From positions 60,659,901-60,723,900 of the forward strand of contig OY754465.1 in the NCBI GenBank assembly GCA_963575645.1: a stretch of 64,000 bases of DNA. Reading direction: 5' to 3'. Made by a program: the position numbers and the translations under genes. Below the pieces are notes generated by a model. The model worked only from the letters and a program-made list of their open reading frames with translations, searched no databases and was not told the origin of the DNA. The DNA comes from Xanthostigma xanthostigma. Its lineage: Eukaryota > Arthropoda > Insecta > Raphidioptera > Raphidiidae. Shown one piece after another: positions 11,906-23,370 of the stretch. Numbering within the stretch: position 1 is the stretch's first letter; each line of letters starts with the position of its first letter.

Positions 11906-12665
11906 GGGTTCCGTACTTCAAAAGAAAAAAAAGGAATCCCCTTATAGGATCACTTTGTTTCCGTCTGTCTGTCTATCAAGACTCTTGGGAATCAAAAACC
12001 TTCCCGTTAACCTAGAACAGGGGTCGGAAACCTGCGCCTCACGAACCGCATGCGGCTCTTTTGATGTAAAGTTGCGACTCTCCTGTTCCATACGCAAAAA
12101 ATAATTATTTTATTATATAAACATCGTCCAATCGATCCGTGATTGAGTACCATGTCTGTATCTCAGCCATTTCCACTCGCGTCTCACCCGCACCGCCCCC
12201 GTCGCGACGTATCGTCCTCGGATATATATATTGTACTATAATACTGAAACGAAAATGTTTAGTGGCTCTTTAAAAACTGGGAGATTTGTAAATATTGTAA
12301 CTTTTGGCTCTTCCGTATCAAAAGGTTACCGACCCCTGACCTAGAGTCATGAAATTTGGCAAGAAGCAATGTCTTATAGAACAAGTAAAGGTAAAAATCC
12401 TAAAACCGTAAATTTGTAGCTACATCACAAAAAAAATAATGTTTTTAAACCGCACGTAACAACATGCTACGCACGTACACAGTAACAGTTCTGTTCTAAT
12501 ACAAAACAAGCGTCCGCTACAGGTACGTTTATACAGCACAATATGCGAACTCTCGCATACAACACGGTACGACATTTAGCTATCAGATATAGCCACGATG
12601 TACAATACAGTTCGGTAATTCATCTGAAGTCAGTGCAATTACGCGCTTAGTTGGCAAACTGACCG
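11906..12665 (+). repeat. Dispersed repeat with GGGTTCCGTA end, copy 2
   Basis: Second copy of the 1226-1694 repeat. It begins GGGTTCCGTACTTCAAAAG and is interrupted at 12018-12338 by a hAT element. It resumes with CATGAAATTTGGCAAGAAGC and the block around GCTACGCACGTACACAGTAA. The inverse right end seen in copy 1 is missing; the copy fades near 12665. Confidence 0.75.
12018..12338. mobile_element. hAT-type MITE nested in the GGGTTCCGTA repeat
   Basis: The ends are CAGGGGTCGGAAACC and GGTTACCGACCCCTG, a classical hAT terminal pair. The flanks are ACCTAGAA (12010-12017) and ACCTAGAG (12339-12346), an 8-bp target duplication with one change. Copy 1 of the host repeat reads ACCTAAAATCATG without the insertion, so the empty site is present in the same window. 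There is no coding capacity. Confidence 0.92.
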
Positions 12666-13016
12666 CGATGGCGTTTTTTTTGCGCAGTGAATAAGGAAGG
12701 GCGTTTGGGGGGAGTTCTTTAAAAAACAATTACGGGGTCGTGTATACAAACTGAGATCATAATACAGTAATTCTACACCAGTTTGACGTGTGATTGCTTA
12801 AATTCAAAAAATGACAGTGAAAGATGAAAAATAGTTCCATTATTATACATCGAAGCGAAGCCTCGATGTATATTGTATTCGCAATAATCCTGTATGATTT
12901 TGAGGAAATTTGTGAATAATCCGCAAAGTTTCATTTTTGGAACGTCAAATTTTAGCGTTTTCTATGGCAAAAAAAAAAGTCAAAATTTGGGCACATCGAG
13001 TTATAGTACTGGACCC
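12665..13016 (+). repeat. Long direct repeat, copy 1 (partner 14750-15048)
   Basis: The segment starts near GATGGCGTTTTTTTTGCGCA and runs to ACATCGAGTTATAGTACTGG. It shares GGGGTCGTGTATACAAA, GCGTTTTCTATGGC and the ACATCGAGTTAT...CTGGACCCA end with the copy at 14750-15048. The copies are direct, about 1.7 kb apart, and flank non-coding DNA. They could be ends of a non-coding retroelement or a segmental duplication. Confidence 0.6.
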
Positions 13017-14674
13017 AACTTAGTCAATAATAATGAGCGTACTCGAGGATTAGGATAGCTTCTTCAGATTTTGGAATAGTTGACCTTGCAGTTACGATCG
13101 ATCTCGAACACAAATCAACTAGCGAACGGCGGCAACAGGGTGTAATTCTGAAGCGCGGATCCGAGACATGTCTGATCTGACTGAAGACAATATAATTGCG
13201 ACAGCTGTCCAAGTGTTTGATAGCTTGTTTCCCCGGCGAGAGGCGAGAGCGGCCGAAGTCCATTATAACCATATTATGTAGAAATTGCTCTATGTTGCAC
13301 AGGTGTATTAAAACAACATCAAAACAATAATAGCAAAATCTTTAAAAGCAACGTTACCAGGATTTATCAGACAAGTAAACATTATTATATATTATCACCA
13401 GAATACACCTGGAGAAATATCTTGCGAGTTCTCCAACTACTCTTACACTTTCGTTCACTGCTCGTTCCCCTTCTGCGTTGGCGCAAAAATAGATAGCCTG
13501 TCACCCGAGAAGAAGTAAGCTTTTAAACTTTTTCAAAGCGGTTTAGTAATCCTTGAGATTATCCGCAACTAACAAACACGTACCTTTAATCCGGACACGT
13601 TAAAATAAAAAAAATAATTTAATTTATATACAGTAGAAACCGATTAAAAAAAAGCGAGTGTGCTTTAGACCACACGACTGAAGTAAAACTTCTTCCTGCC
13701 ATATATAATACTTATATAATAATATACAATAATGAAACAATAATATTCGATAACCTATCACCATATTTTGATTAGACATCCTGATTTAACGACACAATAT
13801 AACCTCACTCTGTAGCACATTTATCTACAAAGACGAAATGTTTAAAATATAATTTTTGATTAATTAATAGGCAAAATATGTATATATATTTATTAGCATA
13901 ATTTATAATACATTTAAAAGGATTTATTAACTAACCTACATTATTTCCCGTTACAAAATGCAGCAAAATTCGATGAAATGTATTTTCGATACAAAAACAA
14001 TTGTTTTTATTTGAAAAATCAGTTTTTCCTACGAGTAAAAACAAAAAAAATAGTCAAACACACAACTAGTGCTCACTATAATATATGAGAATTATTTTAT
14101 TAATTTTGACGTCGAAAGGGTAGTAAACAACTATGATAAATGAAATAGAAACAAGAACATTACGCAAAAACAAAAAAGTGAACATTTTGCTGCTTTGTTT
14201 CTTCTAACCTCAAATGTAATAATAATTAATGCTACCTACTTCATGCATTTTGAGTAAAAACATTCGCCCTGACAGAAGAAATTGTATTTTTATGTTTTCG
14301 ATGTAAATGGCGCATAGCTGTGGGTCAGACCTGTTTTTTTATCTCATTAACATCAGCTTGCATATGGCATAATACATACGTAATTTACCTCATATATTGT
14401 AATCTAGTTCACTTCAAATTGTTTTATAAAAACACACGTGCTTTAGGCTGTCTTTCTTAACCCTGCAGCGGGCGTGTGAATCATTAATTTTTCGTTGTAA
14501 TCCTCTTTTCAGAACACGGACATCGAGTTATGATCAATACAAGAAGTTAGTTAGAGTACGATAACTCGATGTGCAAAATAACCACTGGAAATTCACAATT
14601 ATTATTTTATATAACATAGTATAACAGTGTTATTAGCCGTTTTAAGTACGGGAAATTGATTTTTATAAATTACT
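13017..14674. other. Spacer between long direct repeats
   Basis: Mostly AT-rich. A plus-strand frame of 37 codons at about 13170-13280 starts MSDLTEDNIIATAVQVFDSL and has better base composition than its surroundings. It has no clear homologue I can name and lacks a supporting splice or promoter signal, so I do not call it a gene. A degenerate retroposon segment lies near 13430-13560, with a relative at 25165-25320. Confidence 0.4.
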
Positions 14675-15048
14675 ATTTTTTTGCGCAGTGAAAAGAGGAA
14701 GGCGTTTGGGGGGAGTTCTTTAAAAAACAAATACGGGGTCGTGTCGATGCGATGGCGTTTTTTTCGCGCAGTGAAAAGGGAAGGGCGTCTGGGGTGAGGT
14801 CTTTAAAAAACAATTATGGGGTCGTGTATACAAAGTGAGATAGTAATACAATAATTGTGCATCAGTTGCTATGACGTGTATATGCGATTTCTGATTGGTT
14901 AGATTCAAAGACAAAAGGCTGTTCCATTTTTTTTACGTATTTTTGACGAAATTTGTCAATAAGTTTCTTCTAGAAACGTCAAAATTTAGCGTTTTCTATG
15001 ACTTAAAAAAATTTGGATACATCGAGTTATCGTTCTGGACCCACGAAA
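14675..15048 (+). repeat. Direct repeat copy 2 with an extra tandem unit
   Basis: A unit with GCGCAGTGAAAAG, GGGGGGAGTTCTTTAAAAAA and GGGGTCGTGT occurs twice in tandem (about 14675-14747 and 14748-14830). The second continues as the full partner of 12665-13016 up to CATCGAGTTATCGTTCTGGA. The first unit is a partial duplication. Confidence 0.6.
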
Positions 15049-15054
15049 TTTATT

Positions 15055-15380
15055 AGGCTGCAAAATTCTCTGTTGTGTTGTGTTGCAACGAAACGTTGCA
15101 TGGATCAGGGATCATGTTTGCTTGTAATCAAATGAACCGCTTGCAGATTTCTCTGTTGCGCTGCGTCGCAATGCAGCTCCTAGATTTTCGTTACAACTCA
15201 ACGCATGCAGAAACATAAAGCTGCGAGCACATTTCTCTGTTGTGATGTCTTGCAACGCAGCGTTTCATGGATCAGAGAGCATATTATCTTTTGCATGTAA
15301 TCAAACGGGCCGCGTGCACATTTCTGTGCTGTGTCGCAATGCAGCTCCCAGATTTTCGTCACAACATAACGAAACAGCTA
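15055..15380. repeat. Two-unit tandem repeat of about 170 bp
   Basis: Blocks such as TTTCTCTGTTG, TGCAACG with GTTTCATGGATCAG or similar, TTGCATGTAATCAAA and CGCAATGCAGCTCC with AGATTTTCGT occur twice in the same order. No coding frame. Confidence 0.65.
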
Positions 15381-15564
15381 TAATCAACGCTCGTTTTTTT
15401 AACATAATGTCACCCTAGATGTATTATTAGCAATCGGGGAATACTGAAATGTTTTGCTTCAGCTCCGTAATAGACTTCTATTTTTATTTGTAAATACCTT
15501 GCATAATTTTATGGCAACTCCCACGCTTGCTCTTCTTTAACCTAGTCGGGTTTTAGTTTTTGAA

Positions 15565-15690
15565 GTGAAAACTAGCGGCGTTGTACACTTTTTTTGTAAT
15601 AGGTAAAAAATGTTACACTCGCGTCAGATTCAGATTAAAAATTCGTGAGACCTGTCGAAAATGCGTAAGACAAAATTCGTAAGACGAAAA
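15565..15690. repeat. Dispersed repeat segment shared with 52575-52670
   Basis: Contains GAAGTGAAAACTAGCGGCGT followed by a TTTTTTTGTAATAGG block and CTCGCGTCAGAT. The same order is found at 52575-52655. In both places a U6 snRNA head lies downstream on the same strand, so the segment may be part of the DNA that carried the U6 copies. Confidence 0.55.
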
Positions 15691-15832
15691 CTTTTTTGTT
15701 TTTTTTGCTTAGCTATTTTAAAATAAATACAAAATGTAATCACATATTTTAATGGAGTATGCAATTGTCTTTCAAATAACAGTTTTTTGATTTAATGAAT
15801 ATATTTTGAGAAAATCAAATGTTTGTAAAAAC

Positions 15833-15877
15833 AATTCTCACTAGTAGTGGATTTCTGAGTAACGCTAAGTATATATA
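15833..15877 (+). promoter_or_regulatory. U6-type promoter: PSE-like box and TATA box
   Basis: Before the U6 start at 15901, a PSE-like box AATTCTCACTAGTAGTGG lies at about -68 to -51. A TATATATA box lies at -31 to -24 (15870-15877). The TATA spacing fits an RNA polymerase III snRNA promoter. The PSE resembles the fly PSEA in its first half; that comparison is from memory. Confidence 0.6.
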
Positions 15878-15900
15878 CGAGTTGTTGAGGCACTTCTACC

Positions 15901-15917
15901 GTACTTGCTTCGGCAGT

Positions 15918-15952
<35 letters not shown>

Positions 15953-15960
15953 GAAGTTTT
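15901..15960 (+). ncRNA. Truncated U6 snRNA gene (5' 52 nt) with T-run
   Basis: Positions 15901-15952 match the 5' part of insect U6 snRNA: the stem-loop GTACTTGCTTCGGCAGTAC, then ATATACTAAAATTGGAACG and ATACAGAGAAGATT. They include the ACAGAGA box that contacts the 5' splice site. At 15953, where U6 continues AGCATGG, the sequence becomes GAAG followed by TTTT (15957-15960), a possible Pol III terminator. The AGC triad, U4/U2-pairing regions and 3' stem are missing, so it cannot act as normal U6. The upstream promoter argues for a truncated DNA copy rather than a retro-copy. Expression is unknown. Confidence 0.8.
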
Positions 15961-16644
15961 CAACCCGTCTTATTTTTACTTTTATTTTATTCTACAATTC
16001 GGTTTCTTTAGAGTTTAGATTATTTTCGCGTCTACTTAAGGGTTAACTGCTCACATTTCTTTCCCTCATTTTTCAAGTTAATGCGAGGTTGAATACGAAA
16101 GGGAATACCAATTTATTTTAATTTGCATAAATGTCATCGGGTTTTCTTTTTGACATTACAGAAACGCGAAGTCACAAAGCTGTTCTTGAAATTGTTTAGC
16201 TGTTCTATTCAGCCCGAAGCTGAACAATAATAATTTTACTTAATAATGATAAACTTTTTTGTCTGTTATACTAGGAGTGGCCAACTTGATTGGGATCGAC
16301 ATCTACTTATTTTTTTCTTGACTTCTAGCAATCAAATTTATTTCCTCCACATTTTTCGCTCATTGCCACGTCGCGAGATGACGAAAAATTTCGTTATGTT
16401 TTAAGTAATCCAAATCTTGTCTCGCACCATTCATTATAGAAATGAAGATAATGCGTAAGTTATTTGTATTTCTGATAATAAGAATTAACCAGCGGCAAAA
16501 AATAGAATTCTTCACTTGCTAATTAGCAGAGCAGCAGAAGACACTTAGAAAAGGTATCTATAGATACAAGATACCAAACGGAAAACAGTCAATACCCTAA
16601 AAAATAAAAGATACTTTTTATGAAAGTACTTACATAAAAAAAAA

Positions 16645-16845
16645 TTAAAAATTGAACCTCCTTCAAAAAGAATCATTAAAAAAGCGTCAAATAACAAAGT
16701 TTTGAGATCGGTGCCTATTGGTATAATAGGCGCCGATTACAAAAAATAAAAACAAATCGAACCCCCTTCAAAAAGGGTCGCTAAAAATAACAATTACGCT
16801 TTTAGCGACTCTTTTTGAAGGAGGTTCGATTTTTTTTAATTTTAT
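16645..16845. mobile_element. Small foldback element
   Basis: The left side has ATTGAACCTCCTTCAAAAAG and the right side CTTTTTGAAGGAGGTTCGAT. A third, direct copy of the left motif (ATCGAACCCCCTTCAAAAAG) lies in the middle near 16757. A palindrome GGTGCCTATTGG...GGCGCC is at 16711-16735. Confidence 0.65.
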
Positions 16846-16858
16846 ACCCTTTGGTGAA

Positions 16859-17194
16859 TATACTAATATATAAAGCTAAAGAATTTGTTTGTTGTTGGTT
16901 TGTTTGGTTGAACTACTGTTACGAATTGAAAAATTTTTTTGTTGGATAGTCCATTTATCGAGGAAGGCTATAGGCTATATAATATCACGCTACGACCAAT
17001 AGGAGCGGAGCATCAATGAAAAATGTAAATCAAAATTTGTCCGTCCGACAAAAACTTTTGAACGGTAACTCCGATCATCATAAAATTTAGTCACAACATT
17101 CATCTTGGGAAACTAAGATGAATGTGCGTACTCATGTTCCTCCCTTCCCCATTCGTTCTTTTGCACCCGGGTGAAACCGGGCGGGACAGCTAGT
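16859..17194 (+). mobile_element. Non-autonomous Helitron
   Basis: The 5' end reads TATACTAATATATAAAGCT and the 3' end GGGACAGCTAGT. A short hairpin (CCCGG, GTGAAA, CCGGG) lies just before the 3' end, as expected for Helitrons. It has no inverted ends and no target duplication. Relatives lie at 26213 (plus, 3'-truncated) and 48569-49156 (minus). There is no Rep/helicase frame. Confidence 0.8.
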
Positions 17195-18079
17195 TTGCAA
17201 TATGTAGTTTGCACGTTATTAACCGCCTTCTTTCTCTATATTTTAATACTAAACTTAAAAAAAAAACTGCTGAACCGGTTAAAGAATAATTTATGGGAGA
17301 CGACGCTGAATTCATCAAAATCGATTCACAAATGCTTGAGATATACGAGGTGGCATATAAGTACCTATATAAGAAAAATCTCCTTTTTTAAGTCAGTTAA
17401 AAATACTGAACCGATTATGGTGACAATTCAAAAACATTCTGAACAAAATGACGTCGAAATTTTTCAAATCGGTTCACCCCTCGAAAAGTTTAGCTGAACA
17501 TACATAAAAAATACACGCTTTGAACCTCCTGATGTCGGTTAAAAAGTATCACGATGCCAAGAGGTATTCCCCAACTTTGCATGTCAGTTATTTCATGTTT
17601 GGTGAAGAGTTTTAATTCTTTGCGCATGTAGTAATTTGGATCGGTGCATAATGCCCCCGTTCGATATAATGTTACCACGTAACAAATAAATCGAATGATA
17701 TTGCAATATGCAATGACAGCGAAAATTAACGAGCAGTGAAGTGAATAATTTACTTGCGTCCTTGTGGTTATATGCACGCAATAATTATACCTGCCATGCC
17801 CCCGGAGATATCCACGTCTTGCTTTAGAATTTAGAAACATTGTAGTACAGCGTAGCGCTGGTAAAATCTACGGTAACTATCTTACAGTACTACGACAGGA
17901 ACGAGTTGTTTTTCAATTTGTAGGTAAACATTGCATTCAAATGGCTGAAATAGAATTAATTTGAGAATATCCTCGTTCAATGACCTAATTCTAACGGTTG
18001 GAAAAGCAACCCCTAATTCTTATTTGGATATCCTAGATCAGAAGCGAATTCCAAATCTGTGGGCTGGCAGATTCTCTAA
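17195..18079. other. Intergenic, no gene recognised
   Basis: Short frames on both strands (about 100 codons) show no domain and overlap repeat-like text near 17380-17530 with the phrase AAATCGGTTCA. The rest is featureless. Confidence 0.4.
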
Positions 18080-18081
18080 TA

Positions 18082-18472
18082 CTGTATAATCTCTTTATAA
18101 CGAATTTTAAGGGACCGAACATTTTTTTCGTTATAAAGAATTTTCGTTATATGCGGAGGGAAGAAAGAAAAATAACCAATTTTTCAATGTGGTGGAATAA
18201 TTTTCATTAAATAATAGGAATTTTTCGATAAGTTTGGCGTCATCAAGTGCTTGTTGAATAGATGGTGATGGTTCAGAATGGTCCTCTTTATGTCTGTAAA
18301 CATTTGCTGACGCCTAAATATAAACATATTTCTTCGTAATAGAGAATGGCTGTTGCGTTATAAAGAGGGTATTAATGTATAGGTTTTAAGGTAAACCAAC
18401 CAAATCGTAAAAATTTCGACGTTATAGGGAGTTTTTCGTTATAACGAAGGACGTTATAAAGAGTTTACACTG
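18082..18472. mobile_element. pogo/Tigger-like element, copy 1
   Basis: The ends are CTGTATAATCTCTTTATAAC and the near inverse of it, GTTATAAAGAGTTTACACTG. TA dinucleotides sit on both sides (18080-18081 and 18473-18474). TTTCGTTATAAAG repeats occur below both ends. The ends and TA target fit the Tc1/mariner superfamily, pogo/Tigger group, from general family knowledge. It has no transposase. A nearly identical copy is at 34727-35117. Confidence 0.82.
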
Positions 18473-19017
18473 TACATAGTTTCTCAACCTAGTAGTCCGC
18501 GGAGATTTTTGGGTCGTCCGCAAAGATTTTTGGGATGTTGTATTTTACGGATTTTTAAACTATATTTTTTTGTTACTGTCTGTTTTAATATACCTGATAT
18601 CGTTAAATTAGCATACGGTGTTGTATAAAATTAAATGTTTAGAAATTAAAAATCAATTATATAAATATTTATTATTTTATTCCAATGTTGATGGTCCGCA
18701 AAACATTTTTGGATTTTTTGGTGATCCGCGGATGTAAAAAGGTTGAGAAACTATGCTCTAATATATATATTCTAAAGATCGTTTTAAAACATCAAATTTT
18801 TCATTTTAACTGTTTGTTTCGTTTAATTATTAATTAAAAAAATATTTTCTTAATAAAAAATTGATTCACATTAATAAAAATAAATTCATTTACTGAATAA
18901 TTTATTTTAACTGAATTTTCTAATTATTATTCATTAATTAATTATTAGCTACTATTGTTGGTTGGAGTACGATAACGCGATGTGCAAAATATCCATTGAA
19001 AATACACAATTATTATT

Positions 19018-19320
19018 TAAATCTTTGATTAACGTCTGATTAGAACTCTTCAATAAATAAAATTATCGACCAATTTTTCAGACAATATATTAACAAAAAA
19101 AATATATAATTAATACATAAACGTTTCGATCCGGATTTGGATCTTCTTCAGAACTGATCTAAAAATATAAAAAGTAATATTAATATTTAGTTTCTATTTA
19201 TTTTTAATGAAATTCGTAAAAGATTTTTTAATATTGAAATATGGAAAAAATAATTTTTTTTTTTTTTAATTTTTCACGAATTTCATTAAAAGTAAATAGA
19301 AACTAAATATTAATTACTTT
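19018..19320. mobile_element. Penelope-like terminal element, copy 2
   Basis: Starts AAATCTTTGATTAACGTCTG and continues as in copies 1, 3 and 4 to a hammerhead-like core on the minus strand (19152-19121: CTGAAGA, base, GATCC/GGATC hairpin, GAAACG). Behind it lies a second hairpin with TTTAGTTTCTATTTA at 19179 and its inverse near 19285. Confidence 0.6.
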
Positions 19321-19732
19321 TTCCTGCAGTGATGCACCCTGTATAATTAATATACATTAATACAACATAACATCCTGCGTCATATATATCTTTACTAGTT
19401 TTTGATCTTGACTTCGTAAATAAACTATAGTTAGAATTACGAGATAACAAAAGTAGTCCACGTGTCGTCAACGCAAGCGAAGCCGTGACCAAAATCTAGT
19501 TTTAAATAACGACAAAATATCAAGAAACAGAAATATTTATCAAAATTATTTAAAACAAAAAGAGAGAAAGAATACAGTTCTACGCGTAATAATTGGCAGT
19601 GCAGTTACATAAGAAAAGTAATTTGACATTCAATTAGGTCAAAATAATTTAATGGTTGGTTCTGTCACCAGATAGTAGATTTTCGTGTACCAGTGCGGTA
19701 TAAACATGTATATCTATCATTAACTATATGAA

Positions 19733-20106
19733 TCATTGTCTATCTACTCAATGTGCGGTGAGTGAACGCAACAAAGCGTTTCGAAAATATATCTGCGTCT
19801 CTTTCTTCGATATAATTCCCTGATTACTCCGATGATAGGATTGGTTGATGTACTTGCATTCAATCTGAATAATGTATCTCTGTTTCAAAAACTTTGTCTT
19901 TTTCTATGACGTTAACATGGGCGTACCCAGCTTTTGACCCAGGGGGAAGGGAATTGGAAATTTCTTAAGCCGGGTACCCCGTGCTTGTTTTGCCCTCCTG
20001 GATACGCCAGTGCTTACGGCGTAAAAAAAGACAAAAGTATATGTTTGCACCCTAATAGTTCGATTGCGATTTTATTCCTATGCTCAGTATAGAATAAAAA
20101 TATATG
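19733..20106 (+). repeat. Dispersed repeat, copy 2 (partner at 11118)
   Basis: Close match to 11118-11490 throughout, with scattered substitutions and a few indels. The match ends after ATAGAATAAAA, giving consistent outer limits for both copies. Confidence 0.8.
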
Positions 20107-20202
20107 GGAATAAATAATAAAGAATTCGATTGCATCTCCTAGGTTAATCTTTACACCACACTCCTTCGTATCTTGTACGTGCAAGAGTTGAACAACTGTA
20201 AT

Positions 20203-20904
20203 GGCCCCCATACACCTCGTTCTTTTTTGGCAGTTTTAACCGCCGGGTAAAACTGTACGGTTAAACACGAACAACGGCCATCCCCATACACCTCGTTCTT
20301 TTATGGCAGTTTTAACCGCACTGGTAAAACTGTACGGTTAATTTAAACACAGAGGCGTAGTTTCGTAATTCGTTCAGTTTTTCTGAAGTCGTGGCATCAT
20401 TAATACGATCTGCTTTGATGGAAAATACAATAATATTGATATTATTTTATGTTTAATAAACATTAATAAACAATATAATGCAAAAATAATTAATAAAATT
20501 GATTGATATTAGTCTAAATTAGAGTGTTTTATTTGACACCATTATTTTTTCCTCTAAATTAATCAATATGTTTATAGCAATTTTCATTTATTTTTGTCAA
20601 AATTGCTTAGCACTAAAACGGTTAAAATATAAATCAATACTCAAACTAATTACAATCATTTAATTAATATGACTTATTTGCTGTACGTCGCACCACTGAA
20701 TAAACACGTCGATTCTATCGGAAAGCGCCACACATTACGATTTAAAACGACAACCAGCAAACACGTCGTGTTTAAAATCAAGCTTCGGCAGATAAAAAAA
20801 CTGCCGTGTTTCATCGACAGTTTTTGCCCATACACTTCGGTTTTGACCGACGTGTTTTATCGTGACGATGAAAACTGCCAAAAAAGAACGAGGTGTATGG
20901 GGGC
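20203..20904. mobile_element. TIR element with duplicated left end
   Basis: The left end GGCCCCCATACACCTCGTTC is inverted at the right end (GAACGAGGTGTATGGGGGCC). The match extends through a TTTTTTGGCAGTTTT segment. The left end is followed by a second, tandem copy of about 75 bp starting CCCCATACACCTCGTTC (20281). A plus-strand open frame of 87 codons near the right end has no recognisable transposase motif. No target duplication was found. Confidence 0.75.
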
Positions 20905-21547
20905 CTTTAGTTTTTGGTCTCGCGTCCCTTGATATGCAATTTTATTTTGTTTAAAACTTTATTAACATTGTTAAATTGTGTGTGTGATTAACTTTAATTT
21001 AAAAACTAATGATCTTAGTTGTCGATCGTCTATTACTATACTAATTCAGTTGAATTATGTGACTTGTGATTGGTTTGTGTTGTAGTGTCGTTTTGAGTTT
21101 TCGACGCTAGCATAAATTGTCGAACGTAGTCTGCAATTTATCTCTCGTTCTGAGTTGGATATAGCCGCTGTAATGGAAGGCTAGGTAAGCAAAGCTTGCA
21201 TAATCTTTTGTCGTTTCATGGTTCGTGCTGAAATGTTTTTTTCGATTGAACAGAAAACATTTTAATGTTAAATAAAATTAGCCCGGAAAACTTTAGTTCT
21301 GTATTTGCTACGTTTGTTCCAAAATGAACCAGTATTTGAGAGAGAGAGATTGTGATTTATAGACGCTCAACAGCTGAGGTCATCAGCGTCTATCCAGTAA
21401 TTGACACTATTGGTTAGTCATTAAGATGCTATAATTTTTCCGCATCTATAATTTACCATAGCTTTCTATCGTGATTAAGATGCCAAACATTGGTCAATTT
21501 TTAAACTGATAATTTTAGAACCACTTAGTTTTTAGATGACTGTTGAC
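20905..21547. other. Intergenic with two short dispersed motifs
   Basis: A motif GATCTTAGTTGTCGATCGTC (near 21010) and the inverted form GACGCTCAACAGCTGAGGTC (21362) belong to the same short family as 6411 and 39019. No gene. Confidence 0.4.
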
Positions 21548-21815
21548 CATTGGCGTAGCAAGAGGGGGGGCCTGGTCCACCGTAGAATCCCCCTGGGTCA
21601 CTCTAGAATATTAATTGTTCACGTACAAATAACAAGATAAATCTACAATAATCTACATATTTTCTTTGTCGTAAGATTTCTCCAGAAAGTCGTGTTGATC
21701 GATTTCGCTTCTATGAAGTTTTCAAATTATGTTTAAGTGGTAGCTAGTACCTAATGGCAGGTAGTTGAAAACTTGCCCCCCCCCCCCTGAAGATAAAATC
21801 GTTGCTACGCCTATG
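21548..21815. mobile_element. hAT-type MITE with perfect TSD CTGTTGAC
   Basis: The ends are CATTGGCGTAGCAA and TTGCTACGCCTATG. The 8-bp target duplication CTGTTGAC is exact (21540-21547 and 21816-21823). Runs of G and C lie near the two ends. There is no coding frame. Confidence 0.92.
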
Positions 21816-22304
21816 CTGTTGACAAATGAAAACAGCCTGAATTGAGATCAGCTTCTGATGAAACAGTGGCTGCACATTTCTTTCTTTTACAATGAATTCG
21901 TAAAATTTTTGTTTCAAAAAGGACTCCAGATCTGTTTATTTTTGGTATCAATCGGATCTGTTGTTTTGGACATATACAGGGGAGCTGATATCCTTAGTTG
22001 TGTAGCGTCTATAATCCAAATACGAGAATATTTGCTAATTTTGTGAATAGTTGATTTTTTTTAATTATTATGTTACGGTGTTTTTTTTTAAATATAACCC
22101 AGAATATATTAGCAATTACCATATTTTATTTAGTGTAGGTATACCTAATTATTAATCTGGTTTGTTAATTAACCGTCCGATTAAAATTGTTTCTCATTTT
22201 ATATTAAAATTTATGTAAATATTTGTTTAAATTATTTATACCTATATAAATAACACGTTTTATGTAACTAATATTCGCCCATAAAGTATTATGAAATTTT
22301 ACCA

Positions 22305-22690
22305 TTCCAACCCACAAGTGGGGAATGGTACTTGTTTAGGTCAAAAATCACTTTTCAAAATTTTACAATATCAAAGTTTCATTAAAAAATTTTTTTTCTG
22401 AACTTTATAGTTTCGGAAATATTTTGAAAATAAAAAAAAACAGCTGTTCTTTTGTTTTGTAGATCTGTCAGAAATAAACTTATAGTTAAGTATGCTTTGA
22501 TTAATTCTTACACAACATGGAACATATTATTGAAACAAGTTATTGACTAGGTACTAGCTATTACCCGCGTCACGCAATATCAGAAATTTTCATTATACCT
22601 ACTATTTCAAATGTTAATATTTTTGAAGTTGAATGGCCCCGTCGCACAATTGGCTGGAATTTTTTTTACAAATTGTAATTTTTGTTTTTT
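22305..22690 (-). repeat. Dispersed Helitron-like repeat, inverted copy
   Basis: This segment is the reverse complement of parts of 30108-30715. Shared blocks are TTCCAACCC, CACTTTTCAAAATTTTACAA, GATCTGTCAGAAATAAAC, TATTACCCGCGTCA and CAATTGGCTGGAATTTTTTT. ACTAGCTATTACCCGCG near 22554 looks like a Helitron 3' end on the minus strand. Confidence 0.65.
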
Positions 22691-23370
22691 TTTTTTTTAA
22701 TTTCAGATTCAGCAAACAAATGCAAGCATTTTGGTGAGTTTTTCTGTTAATATAAATGCATGTTCTTTAATTTTGAGAGACATTTTTTTGTCATTATTTA
22801 TTTGTAGGTACTTTAAGATCAAATAATATTTTTATTCAATATATTTTTGCTCTACAATAATCAGGAGAGCAGGAAATTGCATATGCTGATTTTACATGTT
22901 AAATCACTAATCCATGACCCTTGTTTGAGTTAATGCAACATCACCTATTTGAATGCGGTGTTGATTAATTTGAGGAAAGAGTTTTACTAAAAAAATCTAC
23001 TTTTCACAAACCTTTAAAGTAATTGATTAAAATGTCTTGCGGCAATAAAACTTAAATATTTTTTTCTGAACGTGATGTATCAATAGATTTAATTCATATA
23101 CATGTACACGACTGCGTATAACCAATGATTGAATAATATAATTATCGAACAGCAATTCTGGATTTCCAATCAATACCGGTGTGTACAGTCATTATCTACT
23201 TAACCGACCGAGAGCACGTAGATGATAGACTCTGTGCATTTAACTGAAAGATAGCAGTGCCTTGCTGTTTGATCTGTGGCAGTGCTTCACATCGAGAATA
23301 ACAATGTGTTCAATACATTATCACCATTAATGATGCAGTATCAACTACGAACGAAGCTGTATAATACGCG
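22691..23370. other. Intergenic, no gene recognised
   Basis: AT-rich. I see no terminal repeats or coding signal. Confidence 0.4.

Noticed and set aside
12665..15048. LTR retrotransposon with the two long direct repeats as LTRs
   Set aside because: No primer-binding site, polypurine tract, gag-pol trace or TG...CA ends were seen; the copies differ in internal duplications.
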